34,357 nt of DNA, from the NCBI GenBank assembly GCA_022449345.1, contig JAKURL010000017.1:1-34357 (forward strand). Reading direction: 5' to 3'. Below the pieces are notes generated by a model. The model was not told the DNA's origin and searched no databases. It saw only the letters and a list, made by a program, of their open reading frames with translations. The position numbers and the translations under genes are program-made. Below, one piece after another: positions 16,565 through 24,956 of the stretch. Position 1 is the stretch's first letter. Every line of letters starts with the position of its first letter. The stretch is from Candidatus Thalassarchaeum sp. (GTDB taxonomy: Archaea > Thermoplasmatota > Poseidoniia > Poseidoniales > Thalassarchaeaceae).

Positions 16565-18208
16565 ATGGCGGATTCTCGGGTTTGGATAAGAAGACTGACG
16601 TCGAGACAAACTCGACGCCTTACAATCACTACCGCATTCTGGTTAATGCTGGGAATTCTACTCTTCTCAATTCTTCAAACTTACATCATTACAGGAGAAA
16701 AACAACAGTCTGCTTACGGTGATGACTGGAATGATTTGAACAGCTTTCGAGATGAAGTATCCAATCTAGGAATAGAAACCACGGCACTCATTTCAAGCCC
16801 CCTTCTTCTTGCGGAAATAGACAACCCAGGACAGGCAATTTTCGTGATTTCTGGTGTAGAACGAGATACGATTTCTCTACCAAAATTTACCGGAGATGAG
16901 ACGATAGTAGATTTCCGAGAAGCCGATGGTTACACCAGTTCAGAAATTGGTGCGATTAGAGCCTTCGTCGACGCCGGTGGAACAATCCTCTTAATGGATG
17001 ATTTTGGATATTCGGCGAGCCTTGCCGATGACTATGGCCTGAGTTACTCCGGACATCATCTTTACGATGGGGAAGCTTGGGCTCGCGAACTAGACTTCAA
17101 TTTCGTTTGGGTAAACGAAACATCGGCCTTCAACTTCACTTCAACATCTGGCTCTGTGGCCATGGCAATGCATCCGTGCCTGCGTGATGTTGACCTCGAT
17201 GGTGTAATCGATTTGCTAGATGATGAACCATACGACCCCAATGTCGGCGGAGTGATTACTGAGCAGAATGTTGGCCTCTGCGCTCATCGATGGGACGAGG
17301 AGACCGGTGAATGGGACTTCTCAGAGAATTACAATCTGTTGACAAATTCTCCATCCGCCTTTGAGAAGGATGGGGCATTCAATCCGGCCGAGAATAGGTA
17401 CGCGATTAGTGCAAGCACTCTCGACTCATATCTCGACACCAATGACGATGGGAATCTAACCGTCGGATTCGAGGCGGCAGGAATTGCAGGAGACGAACAA
17501 GGTCCGTTTGCAATCTATGTGCGTTATTGCGTCGACCGTATGTGTCTAGATGCTACTTCTGGTCGAGTGCATTTTGTCAGCGATGGTTCGGTCCTAATCA
17601 ATTCACTATACACTGCAGGACCAGATAGCCCCTATGCTGACTCTGTACCACTAAACGACAACCGTAAGTGGGCACTCGATATTATCGCCGAAGCACTACT
17701 TCTTGGCAACACCAGTACAGACGTTGGTGATGAAGCCATCATCATTTTCGATGAGTCTAGACATCAGCAGGAGACTCCTATGGGTGATACCTACAACTTG
17801 CTGTACTACATCCTAGTATACTTTACCAACGATTGGATGGCTATGTTAATCCTCTTCCTAACTCTGTTCATCGTCCTTGAAGCAGTCCTCATTCGCAAGG
17901 ACGATCCAGAGGACTGGCGCCACGTATTCCGCATCATCTACTACGGATTTGGCGATGCTCGACGTTACGAATACTATCAGAGGCCACAGAAAGTTAGGCA
18001 GGTGTTACTCACTCGTGTTCGCAATCTCAACACAATGTCTCGCGAGGAGTTCGATGCCCTTCCAGCGGCTGAACTACAACGTATTGTGGATGATCCGGTA
18101 TTGGTCCAATTCATCTTTGAGGATAGGCGATACAAGCCGGATGAATTGGTTGGAATAATCAAGCGAATCAAGGCATGGGGTCAGACGACAGAGGAGAGTG
18201 ATGCCTGA
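16565..18208 (+). CDS. DUF4350-type membrane protein with Ca-binding-like loops
   Basis: About 547 residues. It has a basic N-terminus, TM1 at about 24-42, a large outer domain, TM2 in NDWMAMLILFLTLFIVLEA near 445-465, and a cytoplasmic C-terminal helical region of about 85 residues. The first outer part (AIFVISGVER, IGAIRAFVDAGGTILLMDDFGY) matches the DUF4350/GATase-like fold found beside MoxR and DUF58 genes. Two acidic loops, DVDLDGVIDLLDDEPYDPN (about 208-226) and DTNDDGNLT (about 291-299), look like Ca-binding repeats inserted in the outer domain. Start is uncertain: a TTG at 16472 overlaps the PRC-barrel stop, but the ATG at 16565 gives a normal anchor sequence. The stop overlaps the DUF58 start by one base (TGATG). 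Confidence 0.78.
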   Translation: MADSRVWIRRLTSRQTRRLTITTAFWLMLGILLFSILQTYIITGEKQQSAYGDDWNDLNSFRDEVSNLGIETTALISSPLLLAEIDNPGQAIFVISGVERDTISLPKFTGDETIVDFREADGYTSSEIGAIRAFVDAGGTILLMDDFGYSASLADDYGLSYSGHHLYDGEAWARELDFNFVWVNETSAFNFTSTSGSVAMAMHPCLRDVDLDGVIDLLDDEPYDPNVGGVITEQNVGLCAHRWDEETGEWDFSENYNLLTNSPSAFEKDGAFNPAENRYAISASTLDSYLDTNDDGNLTVGFEAAGIAGDEQGPFAIYVRYCVDRMCLDATSGRVHFVSDGSVLINSLYTAGPDSPYADSVPLNDNRKWALDIIAEALLLGNTSTDVGDEAIIIFDESRHQQETPMGDTYNLLYYILVYFTNDWMAMLILFLTLFIVLEAVLIRKDDPEDWRHVFRIIYYGFGDARRYEYYQRPQKVRQVLLTRVRNLNTMSREEFDALPAAELQRIVDDPVLVQFIFEDRRYKPDELVGIIKRIKAWGQTTEESDA

Positions 18209-19461
18209 TGTGGACTCGAAAGGCTGCAATCATGCTAACCAGCGGTATTTCGTTGATTCTAATTGGGATGATGATATCTCACTTCCAATTGATGATAATC
18301 GGTCTAACCTTCATCTCTTTCTTGGTCATCAACGGGTGGGTAACCGGTAATTCAGACCTTGAGGTTTCTCGAAATATCTCTGCTCAGAATGTCTACAAAG
18401 GTGACGATATTCTAGTCGAGGTTACCTTCACCAATAACTCGTATCGCCGAACTCAATTGCTTGAGGTATTCGACAACGTACCTCACGAGATGAAGATGAG
18501 GCGTGGTATCAATCAGATGAGGATGAATCTCGGTCCAGGGCAATCGGCTACAATGCGATATACAGTTCGTTGCCCACTTCGTGGCCACTACACCGTTGGG
18601 CCGGTCTCTGTTCGTCATCGTAACGCTTTCAACCTCTTCGTGAACGAATCGAGAGTCAACGACCGAGCAGATATCACTGTCTTCCCTCAGGTTCGTGAAG
18701 TTGAGGAAGCTCTCCTCCGCTCTAATGTTCCGAAAATGTACACAGGTGCAACTACCCTGAAGACTCCCGGTCAGGGGATGGAATTCTATTCGCTGCGAGA
18801 GTATCTTCCAGGCGATGCCTTCCGAATGATCAACTGGAAGGCATTCGCTCGCACTGGAGAGCTGATGGTTAACGAAAAGACACGTGACGCGGTTACTGAC
18901 GTGTTCATAATTCTAGATACTCGGGATGTTGCGAGAATTGGAACAGTCCTCAAGAATCCGCTAGAAATGGGCACTGTTGCTTCGGCGTCGATTGCAAACT
19001 ACTTCCTCCGACGTCGTGATTCAGTTTCTATTGTCACCTACGGTGACAGGATGAACTACCTGCCACCTGAAACTGGTGACAAGCAGTACTACAAGACTCT
19101 CAGCATGCTTGCGGGTGTAACCGCCAAGGGCAGTATGCCTCTGCAAGCTGTAACCAATGCGATGACCTCTCGAATCAGTCGAGGCTCTCCAGTATTCATC
19201 ATCAGTAGTTTAGAGGGCGATGGAACAACCCTCCCAGCAATCCGAAACCTTGCGGGTAAGGGTCATGAGGTCATCGTTCTATCACCATCCAGTATCGACC
19301 TCGAGAGATTGGTCAGCCGAATTCCAAGAATGTCTTTCGAGGTTCTGAAACTCGAGAGACAAAACAGACTGACGGCGATTTCAGGGTATGGTGCAAAGGT
19401 CATCGATTGGATGCCGGATATCGAGTTATCACAGGCCTTGCTACAGGTCAAGACGGTTTGA
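18208..19461 (+). CDS. DUF58 domain protein with two N-terminal membrane helices
   Basis: 417 residues. A hairpin of two helices (about 7-24 and 27-45) is followed by a beta-rich domain (ISAQNVYKGDDILVEVTF) and the DUF58 signature GQGMEFYSLREYLPGDAFR followed by MINWKAFARTGELMVNE (about 190-226). A von Willebrand A-like fold follows (DVFIILDTRDVARIG, SVSIVTYGD), and its metal site is only partly kept. DUF58 proteins normally work with MoxR AAA+ ATPases and membrane partners in envelope or complex assembly. Here it is coupled to DUF4350 by a TGATG junction. No MoxR gene is in this window. Confidence 0.92.
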   Translation: MWTRKAAIMLTSGISLILIGMMISHFQLMIIGLTFISFLVINGWVTGNSDLEVSRNISAQNVYKGDDILVEVTFTNNSYRRTQLLEVFDNVPHEMKMRRGINQMRMNLGPGQSATMRYTVRCPLRGHYTVGPVSVRHRNAFNLFVNESRVNDRADITVFPQVREVEEALLRSNVPKMYTGATTLKTPGQGMEFYSLREYLPGDAFRMINWKAFARTGELMVNEKTRDAVTDVFIILDTRDVARIGTVLKNPLEMGTVASASIANYFLRRRDSVSIVTYGDRMNYLPPETGDKQYYKTLSMLAGVTAKGSMPLQAVTNAMTSRISRGSPVFIISSLEGDGTTLPAIRNLAGKGHEVIVLSPSSIDLERLVSRIPRMSFEVLKLERQNRLTAISGYGAKVIDWMPDIELSQALLQVKTV

Positions 19462-19472
19462 GGGGTGAAGCA

Positions 19473-20690
19473 ATGGCAATGGAAACTGTACCGCCAAGTC
19501 AGACACTCCATCTTCCACGTCTACGCCGTCGCTGGCAAATCCTATTCCTACAAATTATCGCAACAGCCGCACTAATTGCACTAATGTTCAGAATGACAGA
19601 AGTCTACGGCCCTTGTGACGAAGGATTCCTCGAAGATGGCAATAATTGGTGTCCGTCATACGAACATACTAGAGGCCTAATGTGGGTTAGTGAGCAACCC
19701 TCCTTCCAGAATAATGCCCTCTCTGGAAGTGATGGGTTAATTCTGCCTCGAGAATTGATTGGAATTGAGTCGACAGGTTTTGCTAGTCAAGTGGCGCCCC
19801 TAGCTATGTGCTTCTTACTTGCTGGAATTTGGATGTTCTATCAAGTCCGAGATGAGAAGGTCAAACTTTGGACTCGCCGAAGTATTACTGGTGCTATTGC
19901 ACTATGGGCTCTTCTGCCATTCCTAATCGCTTGGGGAGATGAGATTGGAGTCATTGGCTTCCACCTACCGATTCAACACCTTGGATCCCTATTCCAACCT
20001 CTTCAATTAGCAATCGAGTTATTCTTTGTTGGAATTGTCTTCGCTCCGATATTGGCCGGATTGATTGGAATCTGGGGTCTATCTCGAAGAGCCCTAACTT
20101 GGTCTGTGGGGTTCTTCCTGATGATAATCGGTGTCCACGCCTTACTGACTTTCCAAGGAATCACAGATGCGGTGTCTGGAATAGGCCTCAATCCTCTCCC
20201 AGCCCAAATAGGGGAAGCGACCCTGTACGGCGGCCTAATCTCACCACTGGCACTAGACTTGATTGGAATTGCAATTCTGATACTGCTATTCCATGAGGCG
20301 GGTAATGCAGTCATTGGACACCTCGAGTACGCGGTTATGTTACCTGATGCTACCAAATCAGACCCAGAATATGTGCGTCAATTCAACAATGTCGTCAACA
20401 GCCACGTATTACACACAATTGCAATCATTGCCGGAGTTGCTCTGACCACCGCACTTGCCCTGGAATTCGATGGCCTGATGCTGGATATAGTGGCTGTAAT
20501 GGAAGGCGGACAGTGGAGCGGCCAAGTATCCGAATCACTGGAGTTACAGTTGACTTACGGAAAGGTTATCTCAGCCGGATTATTCTTGTTGGCAGTGGCT
20601 GGAATGAGGTACGTTGTCCCATGGCAGAGAGTCAGCGGACTTCTTGAAGCAGGAATCGCTAGCCTGCGAGGCCCAAGTTCAGAATCCTGA
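19473..20690 (+). CDS. Polytopic membrane protein, last gene of the DUF4350/DUF58 run
   Basis: 405 residues from the ATG at 19473, which lies 7 bases after AGGGG (19461-19465); the frame is open to 19407 inside the DUF58 gene, but that part is out of character. About eight membrane helices: near 22-42, 96-118, 132-154, 175-200, 206-225, 250-275, 300-322 and 350-372. The first outer loop (about 43-95) contains two Cys (GPCDEGF, NWCPSY) that could form a disulfide. No named family recognised. Gene order and an 11-base spacing from DUF58 suggest it is a membrane component of the same complex. Confidence 0.78.
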   Translation: MAMETVPPSQTLHLPRLRRRWQILFLQIIATAALIALMFRMTEVYGPCDEGFLEDGNNWCPSYEHTRGLMWVSEQPSFQNNALSGSDGLILPRELIGIESTGFASQVAPLAMCFLLAGIWMFYQVRDEKVKLWTRRSITGAIALWALLPFLIAWGDEIGVIGFHLPIQHLGSLFQPLQLAIELFFVGIVFAPILAGLIGIWGLSRRALTWSVGFFLMIIGVHALLTFQGITDAVSGIGLNPLPAQIGEATLYGGLISPLALDLIGIAILILLFHEAGNAVIGHLEYAVMLPDATKSDPEYVRQFNNVVNSHVLHTIAIIAGVALTTALALEFDGLMLDIVAVMEGGQWSGQVSESLELQLTYGKVISAGLFLLAVAGMRYVVPWQRVSGLLEAGIASLRGPSSES

Positions 20691-20696
20691 GATTTC

Positions 20697-20948
20697 TTAT
20701 TGGATTCCTTGTAATTTCTCGATGAAAATAATTAGTTGGTTTGCTAGGATTAGCGAAGCTAATCCGAGGACAATTACCGCAAATGGATTAGCCCACCATC
20801 CAAGGTGAGGATCCATAACAGAGATCACCCTCTCACTGATTTCCCAAGCCCCGATTATACACCCCACGAGAACAATTCTTTCCTTCCAGGGGGAGGTCTT
20901 CTTTCCGGGTGTAGTTGCCCTTCCGGGCAAGTTGCGAACCTCGCTCAT
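20697..20948 (-). CDS. Small two-helix membrane protein
   Basis: 83 residues starting MSEVRNLPGRATTPGKK, with a charged N-terminus and hydrophobic segments near 24-40 (IVLVGCIIGAWEIS) and 58-76 (AVIVLGLASLILANQLIIF). I chose the ATG at 20948 because the upstream open frame to 21149 runs into the divergent tRNA thiolase gene. No family recognised. It converges on the polytopic membrane protein gene with 6 bases between. Confidence 0.6.
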   Translation of the reverse strand: MSEVRNLPGRATTPGKKTSPWKERIVLVGCIIGAWEISERVISVMDPHLGWWANPFAVIVLGLASLILANQLIIFIEKLQGIQ

Positions 20949-21053
20949 GCTGTCCGTGTGGGAAATATCGCCAATATATGCACCGATTGCGACGATTCTT
21001 CTGCAATAGACACTCTCAGTGGGGTTCAAGCCACATAGGCCAGCCCAACGGTC

Positions 21054-22058
21054 ATGGCGGAAGGCATCGACATACAGACCTGCAGCCGATGTGATAAGCC
21101 TGCTATTCTGCATCAGGAATACAGTGGTCAGCACTTCTGTGCATATCACCTTGGTCGATCAATTAGGAAGCGTGTGTCAAAGGACCTACGCAGCCAATTG
21201 GTGCTACCAAAGAACGCCCTCCACGAGGATGGTCGTCCTTTCACCATCCTAGCCGGCATCTCCGGCGGAAAGGACTCAGCTGTTCTTCTGGATATGCTCG
21301 TAGACATAATTGGAAAGCGACGCGATGTGAAAATCATCGCAGGCTGCGTCGACGAGGGAATAGACGGATACCGTTCTCCTTCACTAGAATGTGCGAGGGA
21401 TTTAGCCAAATCCCTGTCGATTGAATTCGTCACTTTGTCATACGAAGAGATGGGTTTCGAAAGAATGGATGAGGTTGTTAGGAGAATGCCGGTAATGGCA
21501 GAAAATCATGAGGAGGCAAAGGGAATGATGCCATGTTCATTCTGTGGAGTATTCCGTAGACAAAGCCTCAACGCCCTTGCAGAAAAGGTGCGAGCTGACG
21601 TCATGGCTCTGGGGCACAACCTAGATGACATGGCTCAGTCAATTCTGATGAATTTACAAAAGGGCGAGATCGAACGTAGTGTCAGACTCGCCCCCCATAC
21701 AGACACACCAATCGAAGGCTTAGCACCCCGCATAGTTCCTCTTCGTTGGGTTCCTGAGCAGGAAATTCATGCCTACGCCTTCGCAAAGGGTCTGCCTATC
21801 CACCACGGTGACTGCCCTCACGCGCCTGGAGCAATGCGACAGCAAAGCCGCGCAGTCGTGGCCGCTTTAGAGGCTCAAAGTCCCGGTGCAAGGCATGGTT
21901 TGCTTCACGCTTTGGAGCAGATTCGGGAGTTACACAGGGAAGCACGAGGTAACCATCAATCGGATGTGACAAATTGTCTTGAATGTGGCGAGATTACCAG
22001 TAGAACCGTTTGCCAATCATGTACGATGAAGAGTTGGCTAGCGGAATCAGTCAGTTAG
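21054..22058 (+). CDS. tRNA 2-thiolation protein, TtuA/Ncs6 (CTU1) family
   Basis: Adenylates a tRNA uridine and inserts sulfur. 334 residues. An N-terminal zinc finger (C10, C13, C29, H32) is followed by the PP-loop GISGGKDSAVLL (SGGKDS at 70-75). C161 and C164 (PCSFCGVFRRQSLN) with C254 (HGDCPHAPG) are the three cysteines that hold the Fe-S cluster in TtuA-type enzymes. ALGHNLDDMAQSILMN is the family's downstream signature. A C-terminal zinc ribbon has C308, C311, C320 and C323. Both TtuA (U54) and Ncs6 (U34) share this layout, so the target position is not decided. The sulfur carrier partner is not in the window. Confidence 0.92.
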   Translation: MAEGIDIQTCSRCDKPAILHQEYSGQHFCAYHLGRSIRKRVSKDLRSQLVLPKNALHEDGRPFTILAGISGGKDSAVLLDMLVDIIGKRRDVKIIAGCVDEGIDGYRSPSLECARDLAKSLSIEFVTLSYEEMGFERMDEVVRRMPVMAENHEEAKGMMPCSFCGVFRRQSLNALAEKVRADVMALGHNLDDMAQSILMNLQKGEIERSVRLAPHTDTPIEGLAPRIVPLRWVPEQEIHAYAFAKGLPIHHGDCPHAPGAMRQQSRAVVAALEAQSPGARHGLLHALEQIRELHREARGNHQSDVTNCLECGEITSRTVCQSCTMKSWLAESVS

Positions 22059-22453
22059 ATGAAGTTCACTTCGACTTCCATCTGCTCGCTTACAGATTTA
22101 TGAACAGGACAAGCCAAACCTCGCTTGATTAACCAAGCCCTATCTTCGTTATCGAGTTGTGCGGGTAGCGAGATTTCAACATTGAGTTTTGATACTCTTC
22201 GGGGGCCAGCAGACATGTATTTCTCCACCGAACCGCTCATTCCGCTAACATCCAACTCGTGGGAATCAGCGGCGATTGCGATAATCGTCATCATGCAATT
22301 CAGCATAGATGTCGCCAAGAGGTCAGTCGGGGAAAACGACTCACCTTTTCCCATATTGTCCACTGGAGCATCGGTTGCCAATGTTTGACCCGACGGCATG
22401 TGGGTTGCAGTGCATCTTAGGCCGCCGTCATAAACAGCCTCGATTCGAACCAT
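22055..22453 (-). CDS. OsmC/Ohr family protein
   Basis: 132 residues with the OsmC fold: FSPTDLLATSMLNCMMTIIAI containing the first Cys (Cys53), and GLACPVHKSVSEQ containing the second (Cys115). In OsmC and Ohr these two cysteines reduce organic hydroperoxides; both are present here. The Ohr/OsmC split cannot be settled, and an uncharacterised YhfA-like subgroup also fits the CPVHKS wording. The gene overlaps the convergent tRNA thiolase gene by 4 bases. It follows pyrI on the minus strand after 9 bases, so it may be co-transcribed with pyrBI. Confidence 0.88.
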   Translation of the reverse strand: MVRIEAVYDGGLRCTATHMPSGQTLATDAPVDNMGKGESFSPTDLLATSMLNCMMTIIAIAADSHELDVSGMSGSVEKYMSAGPRRVSKLNVEISLPAQLDNEDRAWLIKRGLACPVHKSVSEQMEVEVNFI

Positions 22454-22462
22454 CCACAGACC

Positions 22463-22930
22463 TCAGAGGATGGATTCTGCCAAATCATCGATTGATTGCG
22501 AGCGACCGCAGTAGGAACATCGTAGATCCAATGGTTCAGCCGACACAACGCGTAACTTGTGCGGTAGCGGTTCTCGGAAGTTCTGTGTTATACAGTTCCA
22601 GAAAGAACAGCGGGCGATGTTGACTAATTCAGTACCTAGTTCGATTTGTCGCTTCTCGGCGACGCTGTAATTTCTGATGATTGCGACCGAAGCTTTTGGA
22701 GCGATTAGTGCTAGGCGGTCCAATTCTTCCTGAGTTAATTCGCGATCTTCAATTTTCAATACGTCCTTCCGACCGACCTTTCCGCTGGGGACATTCATCA
22801 CTAGACTAATCGGGTTTGATCTGCCAATATCTACTCTCAGCATCTGCATAACTTGCAATGCCTTTCCCGCTGGAATGTGGTCGACGACAGTTCCGTTGCA
22901 GATGGCGGTTACACGCCTCATCTCGGTCAT
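22463..22930 (-). CDS. pyrI: Aspartate carbamoyltransferase regulatory subunit
   Basis: Allosteric zinc-binding subunit that lets nucleotides control PyrB. 155 residues, matching the family (E. coli 153). The allosteric domain includes VDHIPAGKALQVMQML and NVPSGKVGRKDVLKI. The zinc site is C108, C113 (CSFWNC), C138 and C141 (CSYC), nearly the E. coli spacing. I chose the ATG at 22930, which overlaps the pyrB stop as ATGA. Confidence 0.95.
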   Translation of the reverse strand: MTEMRRVTAICNGTVVDHIPAGKALQVMQMLRVDIGRSNPISLVMNVPSGKVGRKDVLKIEDRELTQEELDRLALIAPKASVAIIRNYSVAEKRQIELGTELVNIARCSFWNCITQNFREPLPHKLRVVSAEPLDLRCSYCGRSQSIDDLAESIL

Positions 22931-23859
22931 TCGCCGACCTCCTTGGGAACTTCGACTCCGAGACTTCTGCAAAGTAGCGCCATTCTGGTTGGCACACCGT
23001 TGAAGGCTTGTTGGAAATATCGCGCATGTTTGGTCGAGTCAACGCTCGGGTCAACCTCGTCGACTCGAGGGAGCGGGTGCATGACAATCATGCCTCCCTT
23101 TGCACCAACCAAGTCGTCAGCAGTCATCTTGTAGATTCCAGCGACCTTGGCATATTCATCCTCATCAGGAAATCGCTCTTTTTGGATACGGGTCATGTAG
23201 ATGACGTCAGCTTCCGAAATTGACCCAGCCAAATCTTCGCTCTCTACAACCTCGGCACCGTGAGACTGCAAATCACTCACAATTTCGGCCGGCATTCGTA
23301 GGCTATCTGGTGAGACAAGGGTTAGCTTTGCTCCAAAGCGCACAAGCGCGTGTGATAGTGAGTGAGTGGTTCTACCATAGCGTAGGTCACCAACGAGAAC
23401 CACATTCAATCCCTCAAGTGTACTGTGGGCTTGGCGGATTGTGAATAGGTCGAGCATGGTTTGGGTAGGGTGGTTTCCAGCCCCGTCTCCGGCGTTCAAC
23501 ACTGGAATATCGATTGCATTGGCGCTATACTGTGCCGCACCTTGACGAGGATGTCGGATTACTGCGATGTCTGAGTATCCGTCAACCATCTGCATGGTAT
23601 CGTAGAGGGTTTCTCCCTTTGCAACACTAGAACCGACTGAACTGAGGTTTACCACCTCTCCACCGAGTCTCTTCATCGCCGATTCGAATGACATACGAGT
23701 TCGGGTTGAATTCTCAAAGAACAGGTTGCCAAGCACCTTTCCTTGCAGCAGTGGAGCGTAAACATCTCCCATGGCTACCGGTAGCAATCTTTCAGCCGCA
23801 TCGAGTATCTCCAATATCTCATCATTGCTCAGATTGTCCATGGTGATCAGGTCGCTCAT
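22927..23859 (-). CDS. pyrB: Aspartate carbamoyltransferase catalytic subunit
   Basis: Condenses carbamoyl phosphate with aspartate, the first committed step of pyrimidine synthesis. 310 residues from the ATG at 23859, chosen over 23883 because GGAGGG (23866-23871) lies 6 bases upstream. Carbamoyl-phosphate motif FENSTRTRMSFE has STRTR at 51-55. The 80s loop is SSVAKGETL, then IRHPRQGAA, NHPTQTMLDL, LVGDLRYGRTTHSL and HPLPRVDE, all conserved. It is overlapped by pyrI, so the holoenzyme is made from one message. It is divergent from the GHMP kinase gene. Confidence 0.97.
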   Translation of the reverse strand: MSDLITMDNLSNDEILEILDAAERLLPVAMGDVYAPLLQGKVLGNLFFENSTRTRMSFESAMKRLGGEVVNLSSVGSSVAKGETLYDTMQMVDGYSDIAVIRHPRQGAAQYSANAIDIPVLNAGDGAGNHPTQTMLDLFTIRQAHSTLEGLNVVLVGDLRYGRTTHSLSHALVRFGAKLTLVSPDSLRMPAEIVSDLQSHGAEVVESEDLAGSISEADVIYMTRIQKERFPDEDEYAKVAGIYKMTADDLVGAKGGMIVMHPLPRVDEVDPSVDSTKHARYFQQAFNGVPTRMALLCRSLGVEVPKEVGE

Positions 23860-23865
23860 ACCCTG

Positions 23866-23871
23866 CCCTCC
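23866..23871 (-). promoter_or_regulatory. Ribosome-binding site of pyrB
   Basis: GGAGGG on the minus strand, 6 bases before the ATG at 23859. It selects this ATG over 23883. Confidence 0.55.
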
Positions 23872-23972
23872 GCCGAATCCCAACGCCGCCCTTTCATAGC
23901 CCTTACCCTTGGTAAAATTGTTCCTAACCGCTCTCCGTCGGCTTGAAGTCGGATGCTTACGCCGAGCGGTCG

Positions 23973-24956
23973 ATGATTATCTCGCGTACGCCAGTGCGGG
24001 TATCTTTTTGCGGAGGCGGAACTGATGTTGATTGGTTCGCAAATTCCGAGGGAAACGGTGGACGTGTCATCTCTTTAGCGCTAAATCGGCATATCCACGT
24101 GACGGTAAATGCGCGATTCGATGATAGAGTCCGAGTTTCTTACTCGAAGATGGAAATAGTGGATGATTTCGAAGACCTTGAACACGAACTTATTCGTGAG
24201 GCGATGCGTATGACCGGAGTTACCTCTGGTGTCGAGATTACAACCATCGCCGACATACCATCCAGAGGAACCGGTTTGGGATCGTCTTCTACTGTTACCG
24301 TAGGTCTACTGAACGCCTTGCACAATTTTGCTGGAAGGGGGGTTTCTGCAACTCAGTTGGCGGAAGAAGCCTGCAAGATTGAGATTGATATTATTGGTCA
24401 GCCAATCGGTCGACAGGACCAGTACGCTGCCGCCTTTGGTGGTGTTAATTCGATTTCATTCACTTCAGAAGGTGTCGCAGTCGCTCCTCTGGAATTATCC
24501 AGTGAGGTAATTTCTCGATTGGAGTCGGAATTCACCCTAGTCTTCACTGGATTGACTCGAAGTGCCAGTTCTGTACTGTCGGAATCTCCAGAAGACGAAT
24601 CTGACCGCTTAGAGCGGCTTAGAGCCATCCGCCTGCAAGCAGACGAAGCAAGAGGACATCTTGAAGGAGGAAATTTGTCTTCTCTAGGTGAACTTCTAGA
24701 AGGTGCATGGCAGGCGAAGCGAGGAATTACTGCCAGCGTTTCCAACCAAGAATTGGATGCTTTGCATGACAGACTGATTGGACTAGGCGCCTCCGGAGTC
24801 AAATTGTTGGGTGCCGGAGGCGGGGGATTCTTCCTCGTCCATGGAGATGCGGATTTGCGAGCCCTAATAGAGCAAGAACTTGGTGGAAATCATCGCACCA
24901 TTCCATTAAGTGTCGATTTTGAAGGCTCAACTATTATTCACAATGGGGGTGAGTGA
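23973..24956 (+). CDS. GHMP-family sugar kinase, heptose-phosphate kinase-like
   Basis: 327 residues from the ATG at 23973; an in-frame TTG at 23943 is possible, but MIISRTPVRVSFCGGGTD is the usual start of this subfamily. ATP-binding motif 2 is GLGSSSTVTVGLLNAL (GLGSSS at 101-106), QDQYAAAFGG is the family's acidic-base segment, and motif 3 is GAGGGGFFLV. The RTP-R-SF-GGGTD N-terminus resembles D-glycero-D-manno-heptose 7-phosphate kinase (HddA) and related glycan-precursor kinases. No isomerase or nucleotidyltransferase partner lies nearby, so the sugar is unassigned. The stop directly abuts the metzincin ATG. Confidence 0.85.
   Translation: MIISRTPVRVSFCGGGTDVDWFANSEGNGGRVISLALNRHIHVTVNARFDDRVRVSYSKMEIVDDFEDLEHELIREAMRMTGVTSGVEITTIADIPSRGTGLGSSSTVTVGLLNALHNFAGRGVSATQLAEEACKIEIDIIGQPIGRQDQYAAAFGGVNSISFTSEGVAVAPLELSSEVISRLESEFTLVFTGLTRSASSVLSESPEDESDRLERLRAIRLQADEARGHLEGGNLSSLGELLEGAWQAKRGITASVSNQELDALHDRLIGLGASGVKLLGAGGGGFFLVHGDADLRALIEQELGGNHRTIPLSVDFEGSTIIHNGGE

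Noticed and set aside
23973-24956. Firm call of heptose 7-phosphate kinase (hddA)
   Set aside because: The N-terminus matches, but no GmhA, GmhB or nucleotidyltransferase genes are nearby, and archaeal relatives of this GHMP group have varied substrates.
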